DNA of 15,491 nucleotides from Candidatus Mcinerneyibacteriota bacterium (GCA_030630935.1 DAOVMD010000019.1:1-15491), one strand, 5' to 3'. Shown: positions 1 through 7,014, counted from the first letter of the stretch. Made by a program: numbers and translations. Notes: a model not told the origin generated them from the letters alone.

Positions 1-20
1 ATAAATTCCTTTGAACGCAC

Positions 21-109
21 ATCAGTCCCTACGGGACTGTTCTGTTTTTTTGCATTTTAACCCAGCAATGAATTGCTGGGCTACTATCACTTTATCCCTA
101 CGGGATAAA
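21..109. repeat. Cluster of three short perfect hairpins (REP-like)
   Basis: Three palindromes lie within 90 bp. CAGTCCC-TAC-GGGACTG is at 23-39 (7 bp stem). CCCAGCAA-TGAA-TTGCTGGG is at 61-80 (8 bp stem). TTTATCCC-TAC-GGGATAAA is at 91-109 (8 bp stem). The first and third share the core TCCC-TAC-GGGA, so they look like two members of one family flanking a different hairpin. Palindromes of this kind are typical of REP-type intergenic repeats. No transposase gene is present in the window. Confidence 0.7.
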
Positions 110-243
110 AAATAAAATCAAAATGGTCTTTTTAAATAATCTACGTATATTAATATTGAATTTTATTCATAAAAGTCAACCATTTACCGGTCTCCTTTTA
201 TCTTGCCAATAACCGTTGATAATTGTTAATTGATAAACCATTC

Positions 244-264
244 TCAAGCAACTTTGTTGCTTGA
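244..264. repeat. Perfect hairpin, 9 bp stem
   Basis: TCAAGCAAC-TTT-GTTGCTTGA forms a perfect 9 bp stem with a 3 nt loop. No uridine tract follows on either strand, so it does not look like an intrinsic terminator. It probably belongs to the repeat-rich block. Confidence 0.6.
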
Positions 265-311
265 TCAGAGAACAGATATCAGAGAGTAGAGAACAGTTGT
301 TTTCTAGTTCG

Positions 312-337
312 TAGAGACGTGCCACGGCACGTCTCTA
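312..337. repeat. Near-perfect palindrome, 12 bp arms
   Basis: TAGAGACGTGCC (312-323) and GGCACGTCTCTA (326-337) are exact reverse complements separated by 2 bp. It is GC-richer than its surroundings and resembles REP-type palindromes found between genes in many bacteria. No T-run follows on either strand, so terminator function is not supported. Confidence 0.7.
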
Positions 338-360
338 TAATATGTATACCTAATGATTAC

Positions 361-447
361 AAGTCTCTTTAAAGTCTCCAGATACGCTTCTTTATCGCTT
401 CACTATACGGGATCTCCTCTCTTCGTTCGTCAACCTGCTGAAGAATA
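361..447. repeat. Repeat family R, copy 1 (variant loop)
   Basis: The conserved blocks are AAGTCTCTTTAAAGTCTCC at the left and CGGGATCTCC, then TCGTCAACCTGCTGAAG, at the right. Between them this copy carries a longer divergent insert (about 380-405) than copies 2 and 4. Its left stem is mutated (TCCAG where the other copies have TCCCG). It is the most diverged of the four copies. Confidence 0.65.
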
Positions 448-475
448 ATGTTTTTTCTTTTTTTGTTTTGTTTTT

Positions 476-508
476 TCCTCAGTGTTCTCCGTGTCCTCAG
501 TGGTGAAA
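476..508. repeat. Short CCTCAGTG repeat motif
   Basis: CCTCAGTG occurs twice around TTCTCCGTGT, giving a short internal direct repeat that runs directly into the start of the 164 bp duplicated unit. From memory, strings of this kind (CACTGAGGACACGGAGAACACTGAGG on the other strand) recur between genes in unrelated bacteria. A database search would be needed to confirm this. No coding or RNA role is visible. Confidence 0.45.
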
Positions 509-668
509 TATTTTTTGCATTCATTAGAACCTTTAAGCAACAAATGCTTTAGACAATTATAAACAATTTAAATAAGCCACTTATAAGTCTCTTAAAAGTC
601 TCCCGATGTGAAAATCGGGATTTCCTCCCTTCGGTCGTCAACCTGCTAAAGCAATTTTTCTTTCTCTT
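505..668. repeat. Long duplicated unit, copy A (contains R copy 2)
   Basis: This unit starts with GAAATATTTTTTGCATTCA and continues through AAGCAAC and an AT-rich stretch. It then contains repeat R copy 2 (586-655): AAGTCTC, the hairpin TCCCGAT-GTGAAA-ATCGGGA at 601-620, TTTCCTCCCTTCGGTCGTCA, ACCTGCT, and a T-rich tail. The same order recurs at 816-978, 311 bp away. The R core is nearly identical between the two copies, while the AT-rich left half has drifted with small indels. Confidence 0.7.
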
Positions 669-698
669 GTTTTTTTAGTTCTCGTTAGTTTTTTAATA

Positions 699-746
699 GG
701 GAACCCTACGTGCGGTGCCATGCATCGTACATGGTGCATGGGTTCC
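699..746. repeat. Imperfect long hairpin
   Basis: GGAACCC (700-706) pairs with GGGTTCC (740-746). The interior holds further partially complementary ATGCAT/TGCCATG and CATGGTGCAT segments. The whole forms a roughly 47 bp imperfect palindrome lying between repeat copies. It resembles a REP-type element and has no terminator-like T-run on either side. Confidence 0.5.
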
Positions 747-753
747 TTACTCT

Positions 754-815
754 TAAGTTCTCCCGATGCGCTTCGCGTTACGGGATCTCCTCTTGATAAT
801 CGTCGACCTGCTAAA
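754..815. repeat. Repeat family R, copy 3 (alternative hairpin loop)
   Basis: This copy reads AAGTTCTCCCGATGCGCTTC, then GCGTTACGGGATCTCC, then CGTCGACCTGCTAAAG. The outer stem TCCCG (761-765) with CGGGA (781-785) is kept. The inner part differs from copies 2 and 4, forming GCGC/GCG pairs around TTC in place of GAT/ATC. The stem is thus preserved while the loop varies. The long unit at 816 begins immediately after it. Confidence 0.65.
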
Positions 816-978
816 GAAATATTTTTTGCATTCAATCGCTTTCATAAGCAACCAAGGTTCTAAACAAATATAACAAAATTTTAATAATTTATTATAAGTC
901 CCGTCCAGTCTCCCGATGAGAAAATCGGGATTTCCTCCCTTCGGTCGTCAACCTGCTGAAGCAATTATTCTCTTTGTT
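816..978. repeat. Long duplicated unit, copy B (contains R copy 4)
   Basis: This is the second copy of the unit at 505-668. It begins with the same GAAATATTTTTTGCATTCA string and ends in the T-rich tail after CAACCTGCTGAAGCAAT. Its R copy (896-966) has the hairpin TCCCGAT-GAGAAA-ATCGGGA at 911-930, which differs from copy 2 only in the loop. It also has the same TTTCCTCCCTTCGGTCGTCA block. It lies about 50 bp past the stop of the CAP-domain gene. Confidence 0.7.
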
Positions 979-1028
979 TATTTATTATTTATTTTTATTT
1001 TACTGTGGGATTAACAGTTGTGTGTAAA

Positions 1029-2576
1029 TTATTTCAAAACAAAAATACCATAATATCTTTTTTTATCATTATCTTTTAAAATTGATATCCCAAGTTGCTT
1101 TAAGTCTGAGCTAAGAAATTGTTTATCAGAGATCAGGTCTTCTGAATTTATAAACGTGAAAAATAAAAAGTTTAAAGACTCTTCATATCCCTTCTCCAGA
1201 AGAACTTCATTAACATAACCATTAAAGTCCTTTAAAAAAGTTTCTTCTCCATTAGTAACAAGTTTTTCCTTAAGTGCATCTGCAATTTGAGATAGTCCGT
1301 AGTATTCAATAATAATTTTTTTATTATTATCGGATCTTTTTTTGTTGAGTTTTTTAAGGAATTCACTCTTTACTATTTCAGAATCTAAAAACGGCTTAGC
1401 TTCCCCGAATATTTGTGTTATATAAAGGTATCCATCATCGCCCTTTGTAATTCCAATTCCAATTACATTATAATCAGGGTCAAGGATATTTTTCCTGTGC
1501 CCTGGTGAATTCATTAAACTTTCTTCTCCTTCCTCAATACTTTTAGCCTTACTTAGATTTTCGCCAATACTAGAAAACACATAATTATCATAATCAAACC
1601 AAGCTTCTAATCGATCACTTACAGAACCATATAATGGTGATATATGGTTAATATCTCCTTCTTCAGCCATCTCCTTACTATGGTTCCTGGCAAGATCATT
1701 TAGACCCGGAAGTGTTTTTAAAGATGTACGGTTAAATCGTTTCCTGTCTTTATTAACAAGTTTTATCATTTTCTCTTCAGGAAATAAATGATTAAATTTA
1801 AATTGTTTTGATGGTGATTTTGATTCAGGACGAGTAATAGAAGTTTGAACATATATATCAAAAATATTTGTTGGTTCCGGACCACGATCAGTTTCTAAAA
1901 CTACTTCAAATGTATATACTCCTTTCTTCCGAAACCGGTCATAGTCAATTTCTATTGTTGAACCGAATTGCTTGACTTCAATCTCGTCAACTGTCCCGGA
2001 GGGTAGGGTAACAAAGATTTTCGGGTTTTTATAAGTATAATGATCAAGAATCTCTCCTTGAAAATTAAATCGATCATAAAGTTCATATTCATTCTTAGAT
2101 AACTTTATCTCAACGGTCTTCTTTGATAATAAATAATATGTATAATAATATTTTTTGAATTTTATTACAGAAAAACCTATCCTATTAAATTTAGCCCGGG
2201 ATATATTTTTATCTTCCTTGAAATTTTTAGAGATCTGAGATTCCCGGTTTGTAATGAACATGGCGACATAAACTGATGGGATAATATCGGAAAACTTATT
2301 CTTAAGAAAAAAGTAATGTAATTTTTCCTTACTAAGCTCAATTTTTGCACCCTTCTTTATTCCGCCGTGAGTCTTTAAATAATCATGAAGATAATCAAAA
2401 GCAACTTTATTTAATATGGTATCTTCAAGAAGCTGTGCTTGGGAATTCTTTACTCTTTGCTCATTAATGATTTTTATAATCTTTGGTCTTACCGGTTTAA
2501 ACTCAGTAAAATCAGAATGAACATGATATGATAATAACAAGAGGAAGGATATTAATAATATTAAATTTCTTTTCAA
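1029..2576 (-). CDS. Secreted CAP/SCP-domain protein with degenerate flanking CAP-like segments
   Basis: This 515 aa protein has a hydrophobic N-terminus (residues about 4-20, LILLISFLLLLS) that looks like a signal peptide, so it is probably exported. The best-conserved part, residues 265-395, is a CAP/SCP (PR-1-like) domain. It shows the usual histidine and glutamate positions (His299, His311, GEN with Glu339, SPGHR with His360) and the NVIGIG and YITQIF strands. Residues 32-155 and 404-515 look like degenerate CAP repeats without those residues. Residues about 185-245 resemble an Ig-like linker. Bacterial CAP proteins rarely have known functions, and none is assigned here. The start is a TTG (2574-2576) overlapping the ribBA TGA stop by 4 bp. 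The next in-frame methionine is at residue 106, which would lose the signal peptide. Translation is therefore probably coupled to ribBA. Confidence 0.85.
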   Translation of the reverse strand: MKRNLILLISFLLLLSYHVHSDFTEFKPVRPKIIKIINEQRVKNSQAQLLEDTILNKVAFDYLHDYLKTHGGIKKGAKIELSKEKLHYFFLKNKFSDIIPSVYVAMFITNRESQISKNFKEDKNISRAKFNRIGFSVIKFKKYYYTYYLLSKKTVEIKLSKNEYELYDRFNFQGEILDHYTYKNPKIFVTLPSGTVDEIEVKQFGSTIEIDYDRFRKKGVYTFEVVLETDRGPEPTNIFDIYVQTSITRPESKSPSKQFKFNHLFPEEKMIKLVNKDRKRFNRTSLKTLPGLNDLARNHSKEMAEEGDINHISPLYGSVSDRLEAWFDYDNYVFSSIGENLSKAKSIEEGEESLMNSPGHRKNILDPDYNVIGIGITKGDDGYLYITQIFGEAKPFLDSEIVKSEFLKKLNKKRSDNNKKIIIEYYGLSQIADALKEKLVTNGEETFLKDFNGYVNEVLLEKGYEESLNFLFFTFINSEDLISDKQFLSSDLKQLGISILKDNDKKRYYGIFVLK

Positions 2577-3814
2577 CTTTTTCTCTTCCCTTTTGATTTT
2601 TGAGTTTTCTTTTTCTTGAGTTGTAACCTATGACCAAGTTTCTCTTCTTTTACTTTCAAATAATGAATATTTTCTTTATTCGGTTTTATTATAATTGGAA
2701 TCACTTTTGTGATTTTTAAATTAAATGCTTCTAAACCAATGACTTTTTTAGGATTATTAGTCATCAAATGAATCGTTGTTAAACCAAGGTCTTCAAGGAT
2801 TTGAGCACCAATTCCATAATTACGTAAATCGGGTTTAAAGCCAAGTTTAATATTCGCTTCAACTGTATCAAGACCCTTATCCTGAAGATGATATGCTTTT
2901 AATTTATTCGGTAAACCAATACCTCTTCCTTCCTGACGCATATATAATACCACGCCTCTCTTTGCTTCATTAATCATAAATAAAGCTTTATCTAATTGCT
3001 GTCCGCAATCACACCTTAAGGAACCCAATGCATCTCCTGTGAGACATTCAGAATGAACTCGTACAAGAACATTCTTTACACCTTTTATTTTTCCCTTTAC
3101 GATTGCAAGGTGATGCTCCTGTTCGTCTTTTGACATGTATAAAACACCTGTAAAATTTCCATATTTTGTTGGCAGTTTGAATGTGGCAACCCGTTTTATT
3201 AGTTTCTCCTTTTTATGCCGATAAGAAATCAAATCCTTAATTGAAATTATTTTCAAATGATGTTTCTTTGCAAATTTAACCAGGTCAGGTAATCTCGCCA
3301 TTGTTCCGTCATCTTTCATGATTTCACAAATTACTCCTGACGGTTCGAGTTCTGCCAGAGTTGCAAGATCAATTGCCGCTTCTGTATGACCTGCTCTTCT
3401 CAATACTCCACCTGAAACTCCTACTAAAGGAAAAATATGTCCAGGTCTAATTAAATCCTTCGCCTTATATTTTTTTGAAACTAATACTTTAACAGTTTTG
3501 GCTCTATCAAATGCTGAGATACCCGTTGTAACACCATTTTTTGCGTCCACACTAATCGTATATGCTGTTTTCCTCTGGTCTTGATTATAATTACACATAG
3601 GTCCTAACTTTAATTCCCTTGCACGATCAATTGTAATTGGAACACAGATAAGACCTCTTCCAAATTTTGCCATGAAGTTTACCAGGGCAGGTGTAACCTT
3701 TTCAGAAGCGAAGATCAGGTCTCCTTCATTTTCTCGATCTTCATCATCTACAACAATTACTAACTTGCCTGATTTGATATCCTTAATTGCATCGGATACT
3801 TTATTGAATTTCAT
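2573..3814 (-). CDS. ribBA: Bifunctional 3,4-dihydroxy-2-butanone 4-phosphate synthase / GTP cyclohydrolase II
   Basis: This cytosolic enzyme supplies both precursors of riboflavin. The N-terminal half (about 1-200) makes 3,4-dihydroxy-2-butanone 4-phosphate from ribulose 5-phosphate. The C-terminal half (about 205-400) opens GTP. The synthase half shows the acidic DDEDRENEGD motif (residues 23-32) and AGHTEA with His143. The cyclohydrolase half shows Cys257, Cys268 and Cys270 (ECLTG, RCDCG), which should bind zinc. It also has RQEGRGIG (293-300) and DLRNYGIGAQIL (329-340). At 413 aa it has the normal fusion length. The lysine-rich tail after residue 399 is an unconserved extension. The ATG follows a good Shine-Dalgarno sequence (AAGGAGGG) and lies 9 bp after the ribE stop. 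Both catalytic halves look intact. ribD and ribH are not in the window. Confidence 0.96.
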   Translation of the reverse strand: MKFNKVSDAIKDIKSGKLVIVVDDEDRENEGDLIFASEKVTPALVNFMAKFGRGLICVPITIDRARELKLGPMCNYNQDQRKTAYTISVDAKNGVTTGISAFDRAKTVKVLVSKKYKAKDLIRPGHIFPLVGVSGGVLRRAGHTEAAIDLATLAELEPSGVICEIMKDDGTMARLPDLVKFAKKHHLKIISIKDLISYRHKKEKLIKRVATFKLPTKYGNFTGVLYMSKDEQEHHLAIVKGKIKGVKNVLVRVHSECLTGDALGSLRCDCGQQLDKALFMINEAKRGVVLYMRQEGRGIGLPNKLKAYHLQDKGLDTVEANIKLGFKPDLRNYGIGAQILEDLGLTTIHLMTNNPKKVIGLEAFNLKITKVIPIIIKPNKENIHYLKVKEEKLGHRLQLKKKKTQKSKGKRKS

Positions 3815-3823
3815 TAACCCTCC

Positions 3824-4414
3824 TTATAAAGTAAATCTTTCAATATATTTCCCAATTATATCATTTTCAATATTCACATGCTGTCTGGGTTTTAAATATT
3901 TTAAATTAGAATTTTCAATTGTATGTTTAATAATATTTACACTAAACTCGGTTTTCCTGATCTCGGCAATTGTTAAACTGATTCCATCAATTGCAACTGA
4001 ACCTTTTTGAACAATATATCTTAGAATATTAGAGTCTGCTGCTACAGTTAATATTCGTTCATTTCTTTTGGAAACAAAACTCTTTACCTTTCCGGTTCCA
4101 TCAATATGACCCTGAACAATATGACCATCTAAACCACGGTTCAGACGGAGTGCTTTTTCTAAGTTTAAAAACTTTCCCGGTTTCCAATCAGGGATTGTAG
4201 TTATCTTTTCTGTCTCAGGCATATATTCAACTGTGAATTCCTTCTTTAAAAATTTTATCAATGTTAAACAAATTCCATTCACTAAAATACTATCTCCAAG
4301 TTGAACATCCATTAAAAAATCTTTAGAACCAAGACTAATTACTAATTGATTCATTGTGGATCTCTTTTCTCTTCTCTTTAACTTTCCAAGTACCTCAACA
4401 ATTCCTGTAAACAT
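3824..4414 (-). CDS. ribE: Riboflavin synthase, alpha chain
   Basis: This enzyme joins two molecules of 6,7-dimethyl-8-ribityllumazine to give riboflavin, the last step of the pathway. The 196 aa protein consists of two homologous lumazine-binding barrels, about residues 1-93 and 98-190. The N-terminal MFTGIVE is the family hallmark, and GHIVQGHIDG (98-107) opens the second barrel. The paired motifs VNGICLTL and IDGISLTI show the internal duplication. Enzymes of this family are usually trimers. It is the first gene of the ribE-ribBA-CAP run, with only 9 bp before ribBA. An AAAGGAG Shine-Dalgarno sequence precedes the ATG at a fairly long spacing. I found no FMN riboswitch in the short leader. 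Some databases name the gene ribC or ribE depending on lineage. Confidence 0.95.
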   Translation of the reverse strand: MFTGIVEVLGKLKRREKRSTMNQLVISLGSKDFLMDVQLGDSILVNGICLTLIKFLKKEFTVEYMPETEKITTIPDWKPGKFLNLEKALRLNRGLDGHIVQGHIDGTGKVKSFVSKRNERILTVAADSNILRYIVQKGSVAIDGISLTIAEIRKTEFSVNIIKHTIENSNLKYLKPRQHVNIENDIIGKYIERFTL

Positions 4415-4446
4415 AAAAATTTCTACTCCTTTTTTTACTTAGATTT

Positions 4447-4480
4447 ATTATATCATAAAATTACAAAAGAATAAAGTAAA
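4447..4480 (-). promoter_or_regulatory. Probable promoter of the ribE-ribBA-CAP operon
   Basis: Reading leftward, TATGAT (4452-4457) sits 17 bp from TTTACT (4475-4480), and an overlapping perfect TATAAT lies at 4447-4452 with only a weak -35. Either could be the -10 box of a sigma70-type promoter about 35-45 bp ahead of the ribE start codon. The neighbouring sequence is very AT-rich, so chance matches are likely. Confidence 0.4.
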
Positions 4481-4488
4481 AAATTTCA

Positions 4489-4608
4489 AGGGACGGTGCT
4501 CCCATTTTGTCCCATTTATATTTATAATTATCCTTATATTGTAATTTATAAATCTGATTGATTTTTAAAGTAAACATAATAATGGGACAAAATGGGAGCA
4601 CCGTCCCT
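4489..4608. mobile_element. MITE-like element with 28 bp perfect terminal inverted repeats
   Basis: The left arm (4489-4516) begins AGGGACGGTGCTCCCATTTT, and the right arm (4581-4608) is its exact reverse complement over 28 bp. They enclose 64 bp of AT-rich sequence (4517-4580) with no coding capacity. Each arm also contains a short GGGA...TCCC palindrome, as in REP-type or IS200/IS605-related non-autonomous elements. The 2 bp flanks are both CA, too short to prove a target duplication. The element sits between ribE and groEL, and its right end abuts the T-run of the groEL terminator. No transposase is present. It could alternatively be a large stable hairpin with a processing role. Confidence 0.7.
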
Positions 4609-4609
4609 C

Positions 4610-4640
4610 AAAAAAAAAGCCCCGCTAAAAAGCGGGGCTT
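4610..4640 (-). terminator. Intrinsic terminator of groEL
   Basis: On the minus strand a 10 bp stem (AAGCCCCGCT / AGCGGGGCTT) with a 4 nt loop is followed by nine T residues. It lies 28 bp beyond the groEL stop codon. This is a classic Rho-independent terminator, and it separates groEL from the riboflavin operon. Confidence 0.92.
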
Positions 4641-4668
4641 ATATGAAACATTAGTAAAGGGGAGTGGT

Positions 4669-6333
4669 TTAATACATTCCACCCATTCCGCCCATTCCAC
4701 CTGGAGGCATAGCCGGCATACCGCCGCCTTTATTTTCTTCAGGTTTGTCAGTAATTAGAACTTCTGTAGTGAGCATTAATGCAGAGATTGAAGCAGCATT
4801 CTGAAGTGCTGATCTTGCAACTTTAGCAGGATCAATTACTCCGGCTTTTAAAAGATCTTCAAATTTATCAGTTAAAGCATTATAGCCAACGTTTCCTTTT
4901 TCATGTTTTAACTTCTCAACAATAATTGCACCTTCTCTACCGGCATTAATTGCAATTTGTCTTGAAGGTTCTTCGAGTGCTCTTCTAATAATATTGATTC
5001 CGATTACAAAATCAGACTCGAAATATTCTTCTTTAATTTTTCTGGCATCTTTATTAAGTACAGAGATAGCTTTTAAGAAAGTGATACCGCCACCGGGAAT
5101 GACTCCTTCTTCAACGGCTGCTCTAGTTGCTGATAAGGCATCTTCAACTCTTGCCTTTTTCTCTTTCATTTCTGTTTCTGTTGCTGCTCCAACTTTAATT
5201 ACTGCAACACCCCCGGCTAATTTTGCTAATCTTTCCTGCAGCTTTTCCTTATCATAATCAGATGTGGATTCTTCAATCTGTTTTTTAATCTGAGCAATTC
5301 TTTTTTCAACTGCTGCTTTATTAGTTTTGCTATCCTGCTGAATAACAGTGTTATCCTTGTCAATTTTAATTTTCTTGACAGTACCTAACATCTCAACAGT
5401 TGTATTCTCTAATTTGAATCCTGTTTCTTCCGTAATGACAGTTGCTCCTGTTAAGATTGCAATATCTTCAAGCATTGCTTTTCTTCTATCCCCAAATCCT
5501 GGTGCCTTAACGGCTGCAACCTGAAGTGCACCTCTTAATTTATTAACAACTAAGGATGCTAATGCCTCGCCCTCAATATCTTCTGCAATGATCACAACAG
5601 GTTTTCCCTGCTCAGAAACTTTCTGAAGAATAGGGAAGATATCTTTCATATTAGCAATTTTTTTGTCATGAATTAAGATGCTTGCATTTTCATAAACAGT
5701 CTCCATTCTCTCTGCATCTGTAACAAAATATGCAGATAAATAGCCTCTGTCAAATTGCATTCCTTCAACTATTTCATGGGTTGTTTCAATACCCTTTGCC
5801 TCTTCAACAGTAATTACACCTTCTTGTCCGACAACATCCATTGCCTCAGCAATCAATGACCCTATCTCGGGGTCATTATTAGCAGAAATCGCTGCAATAG
5901 CTGCAATCTCTTCTTTGCTTTTTATCTTCTTGGACATTGATTTAATCTTTTCTACAACCGCTTCTACTGCAACTTCAACTCCTTTCTTGAGGAACATAGG
6001 ATTTGCTCCGGCTGTTACATTGCGGATACCTTCTTTAATTATAATCTCTGCAAGAATTGTTGCGGTGGTTGTTCCATCACCTGCAATATCATTTGTTCTT
6101 GTTGCAACTTCCTTTACAAGCTGTGTTCCCATATTTTCAAATGGATCTTCCAGATCAATTTCCTTCGCAACAGTTACACCGTCTTTTGTGATTAATGGTG
6201 CACCGAATTTCTTGTCAATTACGACATTTCTTCCTTTTGGTCCAAGAGTAATTTTAATTGCTCGTGCAAGCTTTTCTACTCCCTTCCGAATCTTTTCTCT
6301 GGCTTCATCATGATACATGAATTCCTTTGCCAT
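4669..6333 (-). CDS. groEL: Chaperonin GroEL (Hsp60)
   Basis: This is the large chaperonin subunit, which forms double seven-membered rings and folds proteins in the cytosol using ATP together with GroES. At 554 aa it has the usual length. The equatorial ATP site shows LGPKGRNV (30-37) and GDGTTT (85-90, Asp86). The conserved [20 protein letters not shown] block holds the second catalytic region. The protein ends in a Gly-Met-rich tail ([10 protein letters not shown]) typical of GroEL. The start codon follows a strong AAAGGAGG Shine-Dalgarno sequence at 6339-6346. The leader carries its own promoter and a perfect CIRCE operator. Unusually, groES is not next to it: folK lies upstream, and a terminator and the riboflavin genes lie downstream. 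It may be a second GroEL copy, or groES may be encoded elsewhere. Confidence 0.98.
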   Translation of the reverse strand: MAKEFMYHDEAREKIRKGVEKLARAIKITLGPKGRNVVIDKKFGAPLITKDGVTVAKEIDLEDPFENMGTQLVKEVATRTNDIAGDGTTTATILAEIIIKEGIRNVTAGANPMFLKKGVEVAVEAVVEKIKSMSKKIKSKEEIAAIAAISANNDPEIGSLIAEAMDVVGQEGVITVEEAKGIETTHEIVEGMQFDRGYLSAYFVTDAERMETVYENASILIHDKKIANMKDIFPILQKVSEQGKPVVIIAEDIEGEALASLVVNKLRGALQVAAVKAPGFGDRRKAMLEDIAILTGATVITEETGFKLENTTVEMLGTVKKIKIDKDNTVIQQDSKTNKAAVEKRIAQIKKQIEESTSDYDKEKLQERLAKLAGGVAVIKVGAATETEMKEKKARVEDALSATRAAVEEGVIPGGGITFLKAISVLNKDARKIKEEYFESDFVIGINIIRRALEEPSRQIAINAGREGAIIVEKLKHEKGNVGYNALTDKFEDLLKAGVIDPAKVARSALQNAASISALMLTTEVLITDKPEENKGGGMPAMPPGGMGGMGGMY

Positions 6334-6361
6334 TTTTGCCTCCTTTTGTTATTAGAAATTG

Positions 6362-6388
6362 TTAGCACTCGTTAAGGTTGAGTGCTAA
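6362..6388 (-). promoter_or_regulatory. CIRCE operator (HrcA binding site)
   Basis: TTAGCACTC-N9-GAGTGCTAA is a perfect match to the CIRCE consensus. It lies just downstream of the predicted start of transcription and about 28 bp ahead of the groEL start codon. In other bacteria HrcA bound here represses chaperone genes until heat shock. hrcA itself is not in the window. Confidence 0.97.
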
Positions 6389-6395
6389 AAGTGTT

Positions 6396-6424
6396 ATCAT
6401 ACAATATTTTTCCCGCAATTTCAA
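6396..6424 (-). promoter_or_regulatory. groEL promoter
   Basis: On the minus strand TTGAAA (6419-6424) and TATGAT (6396-6401) are separated by exactly 17 bp, a good vegetative-type promoter. Transcription would begin near 6389, at the edge of the CIRCE element, which is the usual arrangement for HrcA repression. The -35 box lies only about 16 bp beyond the folK stop. Confidence 0.75.
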
Positions 6425-6440
6425 GTCTTTTTTTTGAAAA

Positions 6441-6938
6441 TTAAAAATTTATTTTAGAAAGGGTTTGATTAAGGAAAGAGTTATTGAGGAGGAAATCTTT
6501 AATTGGGGTATTATTTTCAGGGTATAATAGCTTAGGTTCAAGCTCGAGTAGGGGAATTAAGACGAATAATCGTTTGGTGAATTCAGGATGCGGGATAATC
6601 AATTCGTGAGAATTCAAGACGATTTCATTAAAAAGAATTATATCAATATCAATTATTCTGTCCTGGAATATTTCGGATATCTTCTCTGATCTTCCCATTT
6701 CTTTTTCAATTGACTTAAGAATAGTTAGCAATTCGTTCGGTTGTTTTGGAGTTACAATTTTAATTACCCCGTTATAAAAAAAGTTTTCTGATTCAAATCC
6801 AACAGGAGTTGTCTTATATATAGATGAGATAATAATTTCAGATGCTTTTGTTTTTTCATTAATTTTCTTAATGGCATTTTTTAAGTTGAGTTTTTTATCA
6901 CCAAGATTTGAACCGATACTAATATAAACTGAATTCAT
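6441..6938 (-). CDS. folK: 2-amino-4-hydroxy-6-hydroxymethyldihydropteridine pyrophosphokinase (HPPK)
   Basis: This enzyme transfers pyrophosphate from ATP to 6-hydroxymethyl-7,8-dihydropterin in folate biosynthesis, in the cytosol. The 165 aa length is typical. The N-terminal VYISIGSNLGD, TTPVG (43-47) and EKEMGR (78-83) are family motifs. The signature DRIIDIDII (93-101) supplies the two magnesium-binding aspartates, Asp97 and Asp99. Arg94, His117 and Arg123 match the catalytic-loop residues known from E. coli HPPK. It follows the carbonic anhydrase gene after 76 bp, so it may be the last gene of that operon or may use its own promoter in the AT-rich gap. No clear Shine-Dalgarno sequence is visible, but the ATG fits the family N-terminus well. 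No terminator hairpin separates it from the groEL promoter. Confidence 0.94.
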   Translation of the reverse strand: MNSVYISIGSNLGDKKLNLKNAIKKINEKTKASEIIISSIYKTTPVGFESENFFYNGVIKIVTPKQPNELLTILKSIEKEMGRSEKISEIFQDRIIDIDIILFNEIVLNSHELIIPHPEFTKRLFVLIPLLELEPKLLYPENNTPIKDFLLNNSFLNQTLSKINF

Positions 6939-7014
6939 TTTATCAGATTTTTTAAAAATTAATATATTAAAGAAATAATCATTTTTAATTTATGCGGATA
7001 AGTATTTTAATTAA

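Larger units (their letters stand above)
1..1028. other. Non-coding, repeat-rich region
   Basis: I see no convincing gene here. The only sizeable reading frame (638-835, minus) runs through repeat copies and has no recognisable protein features. The stretch is a mosaic of short perfect palindromes, T-rich tracts and four copies of one repeat family, described separately below. Positions 110-235 are AT-rich and show no structure I can support. The block lies downstream of the CAP-domain gene, which reads leftward into it, and no clear intrinsic terminator follows that gene's stop codon. Confidence 0.75.

Noticed and set aside
638-835. Possible 65-codon gene on the minus strand in the repeat block
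   Set aside because: It runs through repeat copy 3 and a palindrome, has no Shine-Dalgarno sequence or recognisable protein pattern, and is best explained by repeats.
1-1028. CRISPR array
   Set aside because: The repeats are irregularly spaced, differ in length and loop, and have no uniform spacers. No cas gene is present.
3672-4010. Plus-strand frame across the ribBA/ribE junction
   Set aside because: It is antisense to two well-supported riboflavin genes and shows no protein motif.
4415-4490. FMN riboswitch ahead of ribE
   Set aside because: The leader is short and AT-rich, and I see none of the conserved RFN-element blocks.
4558-4758. Plus-strand reading frame through the inverted repeat and terminator
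   Set aside because: It overlaps the MITE-like arm, the terminator and the groEL 3' end, and has no coding features.
6419-6439. TTTCAA...TTGAAA inverted repeat as a folK terminator
   Set aside because: The stem is only 6 AT-rich pairs and it overlaps the groEL -35 box, so a terminator role is not supported.
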